Source of the DNA: Clostridium disporicum
GTDB lineage: Bacteria > Bacillota > Clostridia > Clostridiales > Clostridiaceae
Reading direction: 5' to 3'
DNA: 64,000 nucleotides
Assembly (NCBI RefSeq): GCF_001405015.1
Contig: NZ_CYZX01000002.1
Location: 1 to 64,000 of the forward strand
Position 1 is the stretch's first letter. The number at the start of each line of letters is the position of its first letter. Below, in pieces: positions 17,669 through 26,906 of this stretch. Made by a program: the position numbers and the translations under genes. The notes beneath the pieces were generated by a model that saw only the letters and a list, made by a program, of their open reading frames with translations, did no database searches and was not told the DNA's origin.

Positions 17669-17686
17669 ATGTTAAAAAAATAACAA
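17669..17686. promoter_or_regulatory. Rex-type operator upstream of adhE
   Basis: The 18-base site ATGTTAA-AAAA-ATAACAA matches 12 of the 14 specified positions of the Rex consensus TTGTTAA-N4-TTAACAA. It lies just downstream of the predicted start, where Rex would block transcription until NADH rises. Rex control of adhE is established in other clostridia; the rex gene is not in this window. Confidence 0.7.
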
Positions 17687-17755
17687 ACACAGTATAAGTT
17701 AAATAACTAAAATAAGTAAATAAGTAAAATTCATATATATTTAGGAGGAAATAGA

Positions 17756-20407
17756 ATGATAGTAACAAATGCTCAAGAGTTAACAAAAAGAATTGAAGAA
17801 TTAAGAAAGGCTCAAAGAGAATTTTCAAAATTTAATCAAGAACAAGTTGATGAAATTTTTAGACAAGCAGCTTTAGCAGCTAACCATAATAGAATTAAAT
17901 TAGCAAAGATGGCTGTTGAAGAAACAGGAATGGGAATAGTTGAAGACAAAGTAATTAAAAATAACTTTGCAGCTGAATATATATATAATCAATATAAAAA
18001 CTTAAAAACTTGTGGGGTTTTAGAAGAAGATAAAACAAATGGTATTACTAAAATCGCTGAGCCAATCGGAGTTATTGCAGCAATAGTTCCAACAACAAAC
18101 CCAACATCAACAGCGATATTTAAGTGTTTAATAGCCTTAAAAACTAGAAATGCAATAATAATATCACCACATCCAAGAGCTAAAAAAGCGACAATTGAAG
18201 CAGCTAGAATAGTATTAGATGCAGCAGTAAAAGCTGGAGCTCCAGAAGGAATAATTGGATGGATAGATGAACCATCAGTTGAATTATCACAAAATGTTAT
18301 GAGAGAGTCAGATATAATTCTTGCAACAGGTGGGCCAGCAATGGTTAAAGCTGCTTACTCATCAGGAAGACCAGCTTTAGGTGTTGGAGCAGGTAATACA
18401 CCAGCAATTATAGATGAAAGTGCACATATTAAAATGGCTGTAAATTCAATTTTATTATCAAAAACATTTGATAACGGAGTTATTTGTGCATCAGAACAAT
18501 CAATAATAGTTTTAGAACAAGTTTATAATGAAGTGAGAACTGAATTAGCTGAAAGAGGAGCGTATATCCTTAAAGGTGAAGAAATAGATAAAGTAAGAAA
18601 AGTTATTTTAAATGAAAGAGGCGGCTTAAATGCTGATATAGTTGGACAAACTGCTCATAAGATAGCAACAATGGCTGGTGTTGATGTTCCAGAAACAACT
18701 AAAGTATTAGTTGGAGAAGTTACATCTGTTGAATTAGAAGAACCATTCTCTCATGAAAAATTATCTCCAGTTTTAGCTATGTACAAGGCTACTACATTTG
18801 AAGAAGCTTTAGATAAAGCTGATAGATTAATTGAATTAGGTGGTATGGGACATACTTCAATCCTTTATACAGATCAAATAATAAATAGAGATAGAGTATT
18901 AGTATTTGGCGAAAGAATGAAAACTGCTAGAACTTTAATAAATATGCCAGCAGCTCAAGGGGCAATCGGAGATTTATATAACTTCAAATTAGCACCATCA
19001 TTAACATTAGGATGCGGTTCTTGGGGTGGAAACTCAGTTTCAGAAAATGTTGGTCCTAAGCATTTAATAAACGTTAAGAGTATAGCTGAAAGGAGAGAAA
19101 ATATGCTTTGGTTTAGAGTTCCAGAAAAAACTTACTTCAAATACGGATGTTTACCAGTTGCTTTACAAGAATTAGGAGAGATGGGTAAAAAGAAAGCTTT
19201 CATAGTAACAGATAGAGTGTTATTTGAATTAGGATATACAAATAAAGTTACTGAAATATTAGAAGCGAATGGAATTCAATATAAAATATTCTCTGATGTT
19301 GAGCCAGACCCAACTTTAAGATGTGCTAGAGCTGGAGCAGCAGAAATGACAAGCTTCCAACCAGATGTTGTTATTTCATTAGGTGGTGGATCAGCTATGG
19401 ATGCTGCAAAGATTATGTGGGTTATGTATGAACATCCAGAAGTTAACTTCCATGATTTAGCTATGACATTTATGGATATCAGAAAGAGAATATACAAATT
19501 CCCAACAATGGGACAAAAAGCAATGATGGTTGCTATAGCAACTTCAGCTGGTACTGGATCAGAAGTAACACCGTTCGCAGTAATAACTGATGAAGAAACT
19601 GGAGTTAAATATCCATTAGCTGACTATGAATTAACACCTGATATGGCTATAGTTGATGCTGAATTAATGATGACATCACCAAAAGGGTTAACAGCTTGTG
19701 CTGGTATAGATGTATTAGTTCATTCAATTGAAGCTTACGTTTCAATTATGGCTTCAGAATATACTAATGGATTAGCGTTAGAAGCAATAAGATTAGTATT
19801 TAAATATTTACCAGATGCTTATAACGAGGGAACTACTAATGTTAAAGCTAGAGAAAAGATGGCTCATGCTTCATGTATGGCAGGTATGGCATTTAGTAAT
19901 GCATTCTTAGGAATTAATCACTCAATGGCTCATAAGCTAGGTGCATTCCATCACTTACCACACGGTATGGCTAATGCTTTAGTTATGAAAGAAGTTATCA
20001 AATTTAATGCTACTGATGCACCAACTAAGCAAGCAGCATTTGCTCAATATAAGTATCCAAATGCAGCATGGAGATACGCAAGAATTGCTGATCACTTAGG
20101 ATTAGGCGGAAATACTGAAGCTGAAAAAGTTGAATTATTATTAAAGGCAATAGACGAATTACAAGCAAAGGTTAATATGCCAAAGACAATTCAAGAAGCT
20201 GGAGTAAGTGAAGTTAAATTTATGGAAACATTAGATGAAATGGTAGAGCAAGCATTTGATGATCAATGTACAGGTGCAAATCCAAGATATCCATTAATGA
20301 GTGAGTTAAAAGAAATGTATATTACTTCATATTATGGAGAAAAGGCTAATGTTATGGCAGAAGCAGCAGTAGAGAATACAAAGAAAAAAGAAAAGAAACA
20401 AAAATAG
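17756..20407 (+). CDS. adhE: Bifunctional acetaldehyde-CoA/alcohol dehydrogenase
   Basis: AdhE reduces acetyl-CoA to acetaldehyde and then ethanol with two NADH, reoxidising fermentation NADH in the cytoplasm. The 883-residue length is normal. The N-terminal aldehyde dehydrogenase domain (about 1-440) has the catalytic Cys244 in NGVICASEQS. The C-terminal iron-dependent alcohol dehydrogenase (about 455-865) has the GGGSAMDAAK nucleotide motif and metal-ligand histidines in VLVHSIEAY, NHSMAHKLGAFHHLPHG. Such proteins form spirosome filaments. AGGAGG precedes the ATG. It stands alone with a Rex-type operator upstream and a terminator downstream. The Lys-rich C-terminal tail is ordinary for clostridial AdhE. 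Confidence 0.97.
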   Translation: MIVTNAQELTKRIEELRKAQREFSKFNQEQVDEIFRQAALAANHNRIKLAKMAVEETGMGIVEDKVIKNNFAAEYIYNQYKNLKTCGVLEEDKTNGITKIAEPIGVIAAIVPTTNPTSTAIFKCLIALKTRNAIIISPHPRAKKATIEAARIVLDAAVKAGAPEGIIGWIDEPSVELSQNVMRESDIILATGGPAMVKAAYSSGRPALGVGAGNTPAIIDESAHIKMAVNSILLSKTFDNGVICASEQSIIVLEQVYNEVRTELAERGAYILKGEEIDKVRKVILNERGGLNADIVGQTAHKIATMAGVDVPETTKVLVGEVTSVELEEPFSHEKLSPVLAMYKATTFEEALDKADRLIELGGMGHTSILYTDQIINRDRVLVFGERMKTARTLINMPAAQGAIGDLYNFKLAPSLTLGCGSWGGNSVSENVGPKHLINVKSIAERRENMLWFRVPEKTYFKYGCLPVALQELGEMGKKKAFIVTDRVLFELGYTNKVTEILEANGIQYKIFSDVEPDPTLRCARAGAAEMTSFQPDVVISLGGGSAMDAAKIMWVMYEHPEVNFHDLAMTFMDIRKRIYKFPTMGQKAMMVAIATSAGTGSEVTPFAVITDEETGVKYPLADYELTPDMAIVDAELMMTSPKGLTACAGIDVLVHSIEAYVSIMASEYTNGLALEAIRLVFKYLPDAYNEGTTNVKAREKMAHASCMAGMAFSNAFLGINHSMAHKLGAFHHLPHGMANALVMKEVIKFNATDAPTKQAAFAQYKYPNAAWRYARIADHLGLGGNTEAEKVELLLKAIDELQAKVNMPKTIQEAGVSEVKFMETLDEMVEQAFDDQCTGANPRYPLMSELKEMYITSYYGEKANVMAEAAVENTKKKEKKQK

Positions 20408-20445
20408 TACTTTATAAATAATGATGTAAAAAATTTATTACTTTC

Positions 20446-20485
20446 AATAGGGATCTTAGTAGAAATGCTAAGGTCCTATTTTTAT
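20446..20485 (+). terminator. Intrinsic terminator of adhE
   Basis: AATAGGGATCTTAG (20446-20459) pairs with CTAAGGTCCTATT (20468-20480), with one bulge and one G-U pair, then a short T-run. Confidence 0.78.
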
Positions 20486-20694
20486 TGTAAAAGAATAGAG
20501 GTTACATATAGTAATTAAAGAAAGTTATGAAAATAAAGAGAGATTATTCAATGTTAAACAGGAATCTACTATTAAGATAATAGCAGCTTTATGGTATAAA
20601 TGTAATTGGCTATGTTAAGTGAAGTAAAAGTACTTTACTAATAAAATATTGGACAAGTATTATGTTGTTCGAAAAAATAAAAAGGGGTGGTACA

Positions 20695-21504
20695 ATGAAA
20701 AATAAACTTATAGCCGCGATTATATCGATTTGTATAATAGGGGGATTGGGTGCTGCTATTGTATTAGGTTCAAAGGTTGATGATTCAAGCAAGTTAGCTG
20801 ATAAAAAAGTTATTCAAGAGAAAAGTATAGAAGATAATAATTCTAGAGAAAAAGATGATGATAAATCTCAAGAAAACGTAGAGGTTGAAAGCGTAGAAAT
20901 TACCAATGATAGTGATGTCCAAACTGCAATGATAGAAAATTCGCAGCCAATCCAAAATTATGTAGAAAAAGAAACGGAAGCATCTAATGATGCTATAGAG
21001 AATTATACTGAGGAATCCAAACAGGTAGTAGAATCAGAGCAGAATACTATTGAATTCTCTGAACCAAACATTGAAACACAAACTCCAAGCTACTCTTCTG
21101 ATTTTATGTCTGAAGTAGAAAGTATGATTTTTAATAAAGTGAATGAAGAAAGAAGTAAAAATGGACTTGCTCCACTATCTTATAATAGTACGATGGAGCG
21201 TTATGCAAGAATAAAATCTCAAGATATGGGAGACAGGGGATACTTTGACCATAATAATCCAGAAGGCGAACTTATAACAGCTCAAATGCAAAGGGATGGT
21301 GTAAGTTATAGTTCGTGGGGAGAAAATATAGCTTATATAGGTGGCGTTTCTGATGCAGCTACATTAGCTAATCAATTTATGACTAACTGGATGAATTCAT
21401 CAGGTCATAGAGCTAACATATTATCAACTAATTTTACTTCTATTGGAGTAGGGGTATATAAGATTGGTAATACAGTTTATGCAACACAAGAGTTTTATAG
21501 ATAG
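20695..21504 (+). CDS. Secreted or membrane-anchored CAP/SCP-domain protein (YkwD-like)
   Basis: This 269-residue protein has an N-terminal signal or anchor (residues 5-24, IAAIISICIIGGLGAAIVLG), then a low-complexity acidic linker of about 110 residues, then a CAP domain (about 145-269). The CAP signatures are visible: NEERSKNGLAPLSYN, DMGDRGYFDHNNPEG, WGENIAY and the W-N-S-S-GHRANILSTNFTSIGVGV block. Bacterial CAP proteins of this type act outside the cell and some are spore-associated; the biochemical role is unknown. The frame opens at 20662 but GGGGTGG lies just before the ATG at 20695, where the signal begins. Confidence 0.88.
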   Translation: MKNKLIAAIISICIIGGLGAAIVLGSKVDDSSKLADKKVIQEKSIEDNNSREKDDDKSQENVEVESVEITNDSDVQTAMIENSQPIQNYVEKETEASNDAIENYTEESKQVVESEQNTIEFSEPNIETQTPSYSSDFMSEVESMIFNKVNEERSKNGLAPLSYNSTMERYARIKSQDMGDRGYFDHNNPEGELITAQMQRDGVSYSSWGENIAYIGGVSDAATLANQFMTNWMNSSGHRANILSTNFTSIGVGVYKIGNTVYATQEFYR

Positions 21505-21528
21505 ATAAATATTAACTTTAATTATTTA

Positions 21529-21566
21529 AGGAGCTATACATTTTGTAATAGCTCCTATTTTTTATT
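21529..21566 (+). terminator. Intrinsic terminator of the CAP-domain gene
   Basis: AGGAGCTAT (21529-21537) pairs with ATAGCTCCT (21548-21556), followed by ATTTTTTATT. Confidence 0.88.
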
Positions 21567-21656
21567 ATAGATTTTAATATATAATATAAATTATGTTATA
21601 CTTTTGTGATGATAGGAGTTTAAAATTTTTAATTTAAATAAATTTGAGGTGTTAGA

Positions 21657-22925
21657 ATGAAACCGTTAGCGGATTTAGTTAGGCCAAAAAAGTTAAGTGA
21701 GGTTTATGGACAACAACATATATTGGGTGAAAACAAGATTTTAGATAGAATAGTAAAAAGTGGACGTATTTCTAATATGATTTTCTATGGGCCACCAGGT
21801 GTTGGGAAAACTACAGTAGCCAATATTATAGCAGAGAAAGCTGGTAAAAGGTTTTATAAATTAAATGCTACAAATGCATCCTTGAAGGATATTCAAGATA
21901 TAACAAAAGAATTGGATACATTCATGGGGATAAATGGAGTGCTTTTATATTTAGATGAGATACAAAACTTTAATAAGAAGCAACAACAATCCTTATTAGA
22001 GTATATAGAGGATGGAAGAATTACCCTTATTGCATCAACAACAGAAAATCCGTATTTTTACATATTTAAAGCGTTGTTGTCTAGATCGACTATCTTTGAA
22101 TTTAAACCTTTAAGTGAAGAGGATATCAAAAAAGCTATAAATAGAGCTATAGATATTAAAATTAAAGATTATAGCGAAATAAAGTTGGAAGTTACAGATG
22201 AGGCGAAGATGTACCTTGCATCATATTGTAATGGTGATGTTAGAAAAGCTTTAAATGGGTTAGAAGTAGCTCTCAATTCTACTAAACCTAATGAAGATAA
22301 GGTTATATTAATAGATATTGATGTAGTTAAAGATTCTACACAAAATAAAGTTATATCTTATGATATGGATGGAGATGCTCATTATGATGTTTTAAGTGCT
22401 TTTCAGAAATCAATTAGAGGTAGTGATCCAGATGCAGCTATTCATTATTTAGCTAGATTAGTTAAGGCAGGTGATTTGATTTCTATTTGTAGAAGGCTTC
22501 AAGTTATAGCTTCTGAGGACATAGGGCTTGCTTATCCACAAGCAGCTTTAATTGTAAAATCATTAGTAGATTCAGCAAGGGAGCTAGGTTTTCCAGAAGC
22601 CAGAATACCATTAGCTGAAGCAACTATACTTTTGGCAACAAGTCCTAAATCAAATTCGGCGTATTTGGCATTAGATGCTGCGCTTAGAGATTTAGAAGAT
22701 ATTACTATAGGGGATATACCTAGGCATTTGAAGGATGCTCATTATAGTGGGGCTTCTAAGTTAGGAAGAGGATTAGAGTATAAATATCCTCATAATTATC
22801 CTAAGCATTATGTAGAACAACAATATCTTCCTGATAACATTAAAGATAGAAGTTATTACAAATATGGTGATAATAAATTTGAAAAAGCTACTAAAGATTA
22901 TTGGAGAGCGATTAAGGAAAAATAA
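21657..22925 (+). CDS. rarA: Replication-associated recombination protein A (RarA/MgsA AAA+ ATPase)
   Basis: RarA is a clamp-loader-like AAA+ ATPase that acts at stalled replication forks. The 422-residue protein has Walker A GPPGVGKTT at residues 45-53, Walker B LLYLDEIQNF with Asp-Glu at 100-101, sensor 1 STTENPYF, and the arginine-finger segment LLSRSTIFEF. The C-terminal domain contains the family-typical SIRGSDPDAAIHYLARL, ASEDIGLAYP and the tail HYVEQQYLPDNI. Length is normal. It is a single gene, with GAGGTG ahead of the ATG. Confidence 0.95.
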   Translation: MKPLADLVRPKKLSEVYGQQHILGENKILDRIVKSGRISNMIFYGPPGVGKTTVANIIAEKAGKRFYKLNATNASLKDIQDITKELDTFMGINGVLLYLDEIQNFNKKQQQSLLEYIEDGRITLIASTTENPYFYIFKALLSRSTIFEFKPLSEEDIKKAINRAIDIKIKDYSEIKLEVTDEAKMYLASYCNGDVRKALNGLEVALNSTKPNEDKVILIDIDVVKDSTQNKVISYDMDGDAHYDVLSAFQKSIRGSDPDAAIHYLARLVKAGDLISICRRLQVIASEDIGLAYPQAALIVKSLVDSARELGFPEARIPLAEATILLATSPKSNSAYLALDAALRDLEDITIGDIPRHLKDAHYSGASKLGRGLEYKYPHNYPKHYVEQQYLPDNIKDRSYYKYGDNKFEKATKDYWRAIKEK

Positions 22926-23023
22926 TGGCTATAGATTAATAAAATAAGCATTTTTTATATTTAAAATAAAAGTTTTGACAAAAAAGTATATGAAAAACTT
23001 ATTATTAATTAAAAATTTAAAAA

Positions 23024-23066
23024 ACTAATTAGTATAGTTGACAAAAGCAGAGTAAGTTAGTATGAT
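23024..23066 (+). promoter_or_regulatory. Promoter of the isc operon with adjacent palindrome
   Basis: TTGACA (23038-23043), a 17-base spacer and TATGAT (23061-23066) form a near-perfect promoter. The palindrome ACTAATTAGT (23024-23033) lies just upstream of the -35 and may be a regulator site. A second TTGACA at 22975-22980 has no good -10. Confidence 0.75.
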
Positions 23067-23111
23067 ATAAATATAAAGCAGAGCAAAAGAGTCAGAATAA
23101 GGGGTGAGAAA

Positions 23112-23564
23112 ATGAAACTATCTACAAAAGGAAGATATGGAGTAAAAGCTATGGTAGAACTTGCTATAAACCATGGTAAATCCCCTCTATCAATAAAAAC
23201 TATTTCTCAGAGACAAGGTATTTCTGAATATTATTTAGAACAACTTTTTTCTCCTTTGAGAAAGGCAAAGCTTATAAATAGTATAAGAGGTGCTCAAGGG
23301 GGGTACGTCCTTGGGAGGGAGCCAAAAGACATAAAAGTTTCTGATATAATGTATGTTCTTGAGGGACCTATAGAAATTGCTGATTGTATTGAAGGGGTAT
23401 CTTGTGATAACATTGATTGTTGTGCTACAAGGCTTTTATGGACAAAGATTAAAAATAGTATAGATGAAGTTATGGAAAACATAACATTACAAGATATAGT
23501 AGATGACTACAATAGAATAAAAGAAAAGAATGAAACTTTAGTTTTAAAGAGGAGTGAACAGTAA
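23112..23564 (+). CDS. iscR: Rrf2-family regulator, IscR-like
   Basis: This 150-residue winged-helix regulator heads the isc operon. The helix-turn-helix lies around ISEYYLEQLFSPLRKAKLI and the wing SIRGAQGGYVLG follows. The cysteine cluster DCIEGVSCDNIDCC provides cysteines at intervals of 6 and 6 residues, as in the Fe-S-binding cysteines of IscR. It probably senses Fe-S status and controls its own operon. The next gene, iscS, starts directly after the stop. A CymR-type cysteine regulator is the alternative, but the cysteine cluster and neighbours favour IscR. Confidence 0.88.
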   Translation: MKLSTKGRYGVKAMVELAINHGKSPLSIKTISQRQGISEYYLEQLFSPLRKAKLINSIRGAQGGYVLGREPKDIKVSDIMYVLEGPIEIADCIEGVSCDNIDCCATRLLWTKIKNSIDEVMENITLQDIVDDYNRIKEKNETLVLKRSEQ

Positions 23565-24749
23565 ATGAGAACAGTATATATGGATTATGCGGCTACTACA
23601 TATGTTAAGCCAGAGGTTTTAGAAGAAATGATGCCATATTTTACTCAAAAATTTGGAAATCCATCATCTTTTTATGGGATTTCAAGAGAAACGAAGATGG
23701 CTATAGATAAGGCTAGAGGTCAAGTGGCTAAAGCTCTTAATTGTGATGTTAATGAGGTTTACTTTACAGGAGGTGGATCTGAAGCAGATAACTGGGCGAT
23801 AAAAGGAATTGCTTCAGCACATAGAAAAAAAGGTAATCATATAATAACTACAAAGATAGAACATCATGCTGTTCTTCACACTTGTGAATATTTAGAGAAA
23901 AATGGTTTTGATGTAACATATTTAGATGTAAATGAAGAAGGATTTATAGATTTAGAAGAATTAAAAAATGCAATAACTGATAAAACTATTTTAGTATCAA
24001 TTATGTTTGCTAATAATGAAATTGGAACTATTCAACCTATAAAGGAAATAGGTCAAATCTGTAGAGAAAGAAAGGTATTCTTCCATACGGATGCAGTTCA
24101 AGCAGTAGGAAATATCCCTGTTGATGTTAAAGAAATGAATATAGACTTATTATCTTTAGCAGGACATAAGATATACGGTCCTAAAGGTATAGGTGCATTA
24201 TACATAAGAAAAGGAATAAAGATTGACAACTTAATCCATGGCGGTGGGCAAGAAAGAGCTAGAAGAGCTGGTACTGAAAATATTGCTTCTGTAGTAGGAT
24301 TAGGAAAAGCTATAGAGTTAGCAACTGAAGATTTACAATGTCATATGGAGAAATTATCTTCATTAAGAGATAAACTAATAGACGGAATATTAGAAAAAGT
24401 TCCATATTCATATTTAAATGGACCAAGAGGAGATAAAAGATTACCTGGTAATGTAAATGTAAGATTTGAATTTATAGAAGGTGAATCTATACTTTTATCT
24501 CTAGATTTTGAGGGGGTATGTGCATCAAGTGGAAGTGCTTGTACTTCAGGATCATTAGATCCATCGCATGTATTATTAGCGATAGGATTACCACATGAAA
24601 AAGCTCATGGATCATTAAGATTAACTTTAGGAGATGGATCAACAGAAGAGGATGTTGATTATGTTATTGAGGTATTACCTGGAATTATAGAAAGAATTAG
24701 AAATATGTCACCATTATGGAGTGATTTTGTGAAGAAGGGAGAAAAATAA
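23565..24749 (+). CDS. iscS: Cysteine desulfurase IscS
   Basis: IscS removes sulfur from cysteine as a persulfide and passes it to IscU and MnmA. The 394-residue PLP enzyme has the cofactor lysine Lys202 in SLAGHKIYGPKG, the histidine of TKIEHHAVLHTCE near 100, the PLP-binding HTDAVQA near 174, and the persulfide-forming Cys326 in SSGSACTSGS. Group I (IscS/NifS) features are clear from the GSACTSGSLDPSHVL loop. It starts immediately after the iscR stop and ends one base before iscU, so translation is coupled. Confidence 0.96.
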   Translation: MRTVYMDYAATTYVKPEVLEEMMPYFTQKFGNPSSFYGISRETKMAIDKARGQVAKALNCDVNEVYFTGGGSEADNWAIKGIASAHRKKGNHIITTKIEHHAVLHTCEYLEKNGFDVTYLDVNEEGFIDLEELKNAITDKTILVSIMFANNEIGTIQPIKEIGQICRERKVFFHTDAVQAVGNIPVDVKEMNIDLLSLAGHKIYGPKGIGALYIRKGIKIDNLIHGGGQERARRAGTENIASVVGLGKAIELATEDLQCHMEKLSSLRDKLIDGILEKVPYSYLNGPRGDKRLPGNVNVRFEFIEGESILLSLDFEGVCASSGSACTSGSLDPSHVLLAIGLPHEKAHGSLRLTLGDGSTEEDVDYVIEVLPGIIERIRNMSPLWSDFVKKGEK

Positions 24750-24750
24750 T

Positions 24751-25194
24751 ATGATATATACAGATAAGGTTATGGACCATTTTAGAAATCCAAGAAATGT
24801 AGGAGAAATTGAAGACGCAAATGGTATTGGAGAAGTAGGAAATGCTAAGTGCGGAGATATAATGAGAGTTTACTTAAAGGTTGAAGATAATATAATAAAA
24901 GATGTTAAGTTCCAAACTTTTGGCTGTGGATCTGCTATAGCTTCATCTTCAATGGCAACTGAAATGATTAAAGGTAAAACTTTAGAAGAAGCTTGGGAAC
25001 TTTCAAACAAGGCTGTTGCTGAAGCGTTAGATGGACTTCCACCAGTTAAGATGCACTGTTCAGTGTTAGCTGAAGAAGCTATTCATAAAGCTATAAATGA
25101 CTACAGAAAAAATGCTGGATTAAGCACAGAAGGATGGGAATTTGAAGAAACAGATCACGATGAATTACATGATGCTGTTCATGGTCATGAATAA
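24751..25194 (+). CDS. iscU: Fe-S cluster scaffold IscU (NifU N-terminal type)
   Basis: This 147-residue scaffold assembles nascent Fe-S clusters with sulfur from IscS. The three ligand cysteines are Cys34 (NAKCGD, with Asp36), Cys59 (FGCGSA) and Cys103 (KMHCSVLAEEA). The N-terminal YTDKVMDHFRNPRNVGE is typical. It lacks the insertion of the SufU class and has a slightly long acidic, His-rich tail. It lies directly behind iscS, making a minimal iscRSU operon without chaperones HscA/B or ferredoxin, as is usual for clostridia. Confidence 0.95.
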   Translation: MIYTDKVMDHFRNPRNVGEIEDANGIGEVGNAKCGDIMRVYLKVEDNIIKDVKFQTFGCGSAIASSSMATEMIKGKTLEEAWELSNKAVAEALDGLPPVKMHCSVLAEEAIHKAINDYRKNAGLSTEGWEFEETDHDELHDAVHGHE

Positions 25195-25212
25195 AATTTA
25201 AGGTGTGAGTTA

Positions 25213-26289
25213 ATGAAAAAGAAAGTAGTTATAGGTATGAGCGGCGGAGTAGATAGTTCCGTTGCTGCTTACCTTTTAAAAGAGCAAGGTTATGATGTTA
25301 TTGGTGTAACAATGCAAATATGGCAAGAAGATAATGAGTATACAGAGAGAGAAGGTGGATGCTGTTCACTTTCTGCTGTTGATGATGCAAGAAGAGTTGC
25401 GGATAAAATAGGTATTCCTTTCTATGTAATGAACTTTAGAGATAGTTTTAAGGAAAAAGTTATTGATTATTTCGTTCAAGAATATATAGATGGAAAGACT
25501 CCTAATCCTTGTATAGCTTGTAATAAATATTTGAAATTTGATGAGTTATTAAGAAAAGCAAAAGGGATTGGTGCTGATTATGTAGCAACAGGTCATTATG
25601 CAAAGATAGAAGAGAAAGATGGAAGGTATCTTTTAATTCGTTCTGATGATGATAGAAAAGATCAAACATATGCATTATATAATTTTACTCAAGATCAATT
25701 AGCACATACATTAATGCCTTGTGGAGAATATACAAAAGACAGAATTAGAGAGATTGCTAAAGAAATCGGATTAGCGGTACATAATAAAAAGGATAGTGAA
25801 GAAATATGTTTTATTCCAGACAATAATCACGGACGATATATTTCAGAAGCTAGACCTTTAGAGGTTGTTCCAGGAAATTTTGTTGATAAGAATGGTAATA
25901 TATTAGGTAAACATAAAGGTATAGTTTATTATACTATAGGTCAAAGAAAAGGGTTAGGAATAGCACTTGGAAGACCGGTTTTTGTAACTGATATAAATCC
26001 GCAAACTAATGAAGTAGTTCTAGGACCAGAGATAGATATATTTAAAACAGATCTTGTTGCCAAAGATGTTAATTTTATTCCTTTTGATAAATTAGAGGGC
26101 GAACTAACTGTTGAAGCGAAGGTTAGATATTCAGGAAGACCAGCAGAAGCCGTTATATCACAATTAGAAGGTAATAGGGTTAAAGTTAGCTTTAAAGATA
26201 AACAAAGAGCTATAACTAAAGGTCAATCTGTTGTTTTCTATCAAGGTAATATAGTTGTTGGTGGTGGAATAATAGAAGAGATTCTATAA
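25213..26289 (+). CDS. mnmA: tRNA-specific 2-thiouridylase MnmA
   Basis: MnmA puts sulfur on U34 of tRNAs for Lys, Glu and Gln, using persulfide from a desulfurase. The 358-residue protein has the PP-loop SGGVDSS at residues 10-16 and the catalytic cysteines Cys100 (with Cys103, NPCIACN) and Cys198 (EEICFIPD). The C-terminal beta-barrel is complete. It follows iscU by 18 bases, which explains where its sulfur comes from: IscS of the same transcript. Length is normal. Confidence 0.96.
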   Translation: MKKKVVIGMSGGVDSSVAAYLLKEQGYDVIGVTMQIWQEDNEYTEREGGCCSLSAVDDARRVADKIGIPFYVMNFRDSFKEKVIDYFVQEYIDGKTPNPCIACNKYLKFDELLRKAKGIGADYVATGHYAKIEEKDGRYLLIRSDDDRKDQTYALYNFTQDQLAHTLMPCGEYTKDRIREIAKEIGLAVHNKKDSEEICFIPDNNHGRYISEARPLEVVPGNFVDKNGNILGKHKGIVYYTIGQRKGLGIALGRPVFVTDINPQTNEVVLGPEIDIFKTDLVAKDVNFIPFDKLEGELTVEAKVRYSGRPAEAVISQLEGNRVKVSFKDKQRAITKGQSVVFYQGNIVVGGGIIEEIL

Positions 26290-26303
26290 TACATTTAGCT
26301 TGT

Positions 26304-26333
26304 AAGAAGTCATTTTATATGACTTCTTTTTTT
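26304..26333 (+). terminator. Intrinsic terminator of the isc-mnmA operon
   Basis: AAGAAGTCAT (26304-26313) pairs with ATGACTTCTT (26319-26328), followed by T to 26333. Confidence 0.9.
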
Positions 26334-26417
26334 ATTAGAAAAAATAGCTAGTTGTTAGTAATAATATTATTTAGATAAGGCAATAATAAAAAAATAATAT
26401 TTAAAAGGAGAAAATCT

Positions 26418-26906
26418 ATGTTTAAAACTAGAGATTTTTATTTGATGAAAGTCTATGATACAAATGGAAAGTATCTAGGGGCAATAAGTGATATAGCTAT
26501 AGATTTTGATGAGGGCAGTATTATAGGTTTTATTATCTCAAGTTTATCTATTTTTAGTAAAAAGAATTTTATTAAAAAAGAAAGTATACTCTCTTTAGAG
26601 GATGTACTTATAGTTTCTTCTATTGAAAGTTATAAAGGTCTAACATTTAATAATATTAAATTTATGGATGTTATAGATAATAAAAATGTTATGAAGGGTG
26701 TTTTGGAGGATCTTATAATAGATAAGGATACATTTACTGTTAAAGGTATGATAATAAGCTCTGGAGTTATAGATACAATGTTTAAAGGGAAAGAAATCAT
26801 TTTATCTAGTGGATGTGTTTTATGCGAAAAATTTATTCTCTATAAAGGGAAGGACTATATTAGGCTTAAAACATTACCTCATAACTTAGGAGGAATAATA
26901 TCGTGA
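26418..26906 (+). CDS. PRC-barrel domain protein
   Basis: This 162-residue protein appears to contain two PRC-barrel-like units, the first around FYLMKVYDTNGKYLGAISDIAIDFDEG and the second around KNVMKGVLEDLIIDKDTFTVKGMIISSG. PRC barrels are small beta domains that bind RNA, protein or photosynthetic complexes; the role of this Firmicute form is unknown. It overlaps the next gene by four bases (GTGA), so the two are translationally coupled and probably act together at the membrane. A cysteine pair (GCVLCEK) lies near the C-terminus. Confidence 0.75.
   Translation: MFKTRDFYLMKVYDTNGKYLGAISDIAIDFDEGSIIGFIISSLSIFSKKNFIKKESILSLEDVLIVSSIESYKGLTFNNIKFMDVIDNKNVMKGVLEDLIIDKDTFTVKGMIISSGVIDTMFKGKEIILSSGCVLCEKFILYKGKDYIRLKTLPHNLGGIIS

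Larger units (their letters stand above)
17511..17755. other. adhE upstream region
   Basis: This 245-base noncoding stretch holds the promoter and Rex-type operator of adhE, annotated separately. The remainder (17511-17626) is A-rich with no obvious element. Confidence 0.6.

Noticed and set aside
26358..26387. Possible sigma-F promoter before the PRC-barrel gene
   Set aside because: GGCAATAAT (26379-26387) fits the -10, but no GYWTA-type -35 lies at a proper distance.
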